From NCBI GenBank assembly GCA_963383645.1, contig OY726565.1:40264444-40328443 (forward strand): DNA of 64,000 bases. Direction: 5' to 3'. Origin of the DNA: Muscardinus avellanarius. Lineage: Eukaryota > Chordata > Mammalia > Rodentia > Gliridae. Position 1 is the first letter of the stretch. Each line of letters starts with the position of its first letter. Below are positions 63,930 to 64,000 of the stretch, in pieces. The notes under the pieces were generated by a model that had not been told where the DNA came from, made no database searches, and saw only the letters and a program-made list of their open reading frames with translations. A program made the position numbers and the translations under genes.

Positions 63930-64000
63930 TGTGTGTGTGGTACTGGTATTGAACCCAGGGGCATTCTACCTCCAAGCTACAACCCCAGGCCCTATTTTTT
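63930..64000 (-). mobile_element. B1-dID SINE cut by window end
   Basis: Reverse ID half from GTGGTACTGGTATTGAACC to CCCAGGCCCTA, after a short GT run. Confidence 0.87.

Noticed and set aside
1..64000. CRISPR-like array from evenly recurring sequence
   Set aside because: The recurring unit is a dispersed ~210-base SINE on both strands with target duplications in a rodent intron.
61641..64000. Upstream SNX14 exon with the LENFVYPWYR segment
   Set aside because: Not found on the minus strand; it should lie beyond the window.

Overview
The window is a piece of rodent nuclear genome, probably from a sciuromorph (squirrel, mountain beaver or dormouse relatives). The main clue is a dimeric SINE of B1-dID architecture: a 7SL-derived B1 monomer, an A-rich linker, then a tRNA-derived ID-like half ending near ATCCCCAGTACC. 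My hand count is about 140 copies, roughly two per kb. The species cannot be fixed from this window alone.

The only gene I can support is SNX14, on the minus strand. I traced 21 coding exons from 61640 (5'-most) down to 5072. All have GT donors and AG acceptors, and the reading phase runs unbroken across every junction. Together they encode about 730 residues, matching roughly residues 155-885 of the 946-residue human protein as I remember it. The N-terminal membrane anchor and start of the gene lie beyond position 64000. The last ~62 residues and the 3' UTR lie before position 1. In transcript order the exons cover the PXA domain (exons 1-5), a linker (6), the RGS domain (7-10), a serine-rich linker with a 27-nt microexon (10-12), the PX domain (13-16), a second linker (17-18) and most of the C-terminal nexin domain (19-21). 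SNX14 is an ER-anchored sorting nexin linked to lipid-droplet growth, lysosome and ER lipid balance and, in people, to recessive cerebellar ataxia SCAR20. Exon numbers here are local to the window.

The rest is intron, most of it filled by transposable elements. The SINEs fall into three visible types. Type I has linker TTTCAAAATAAAGAATAAAAAATAGGGCTGGGG. Type II has TTTCCAAATAAAATATAAAATAGGTCTGGGAG. Type III is like II, but GCTGGCTTAAGAGACC replaces the usual CTACTTAGTGAGG...GAGACC block and the ID half carries TTCCAGGAACCCCAGT. SINEs are often nested in one another, mostly inside the A-rich linker. There are also L1 fragments of several ages, an LTR-like element of about 1.5 kb with a 6-bp target duplication (24257-25749), MIR and L2 relics, a possible hAT relic, a small palindromic element flanked by TTAA, and many microsatellites that grow from SINE tails.

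The points most worth a second look are the microexon with a neural-type regulatory layout (33910-34000), the TTAA-flanked palindrome (17256-17357), two related poly-A-tailed retroposons each with its own target duplication (32304-32761), a short telomere-like tract inside an L1 (47122-47142), a double SINE apparently mobilised as one unit (60738-61150), and a monomer-only SINE insertion (46469-46623). Element boundaries were read by eye and may be off by about 10 bases; exon boundaries were checked base by base.
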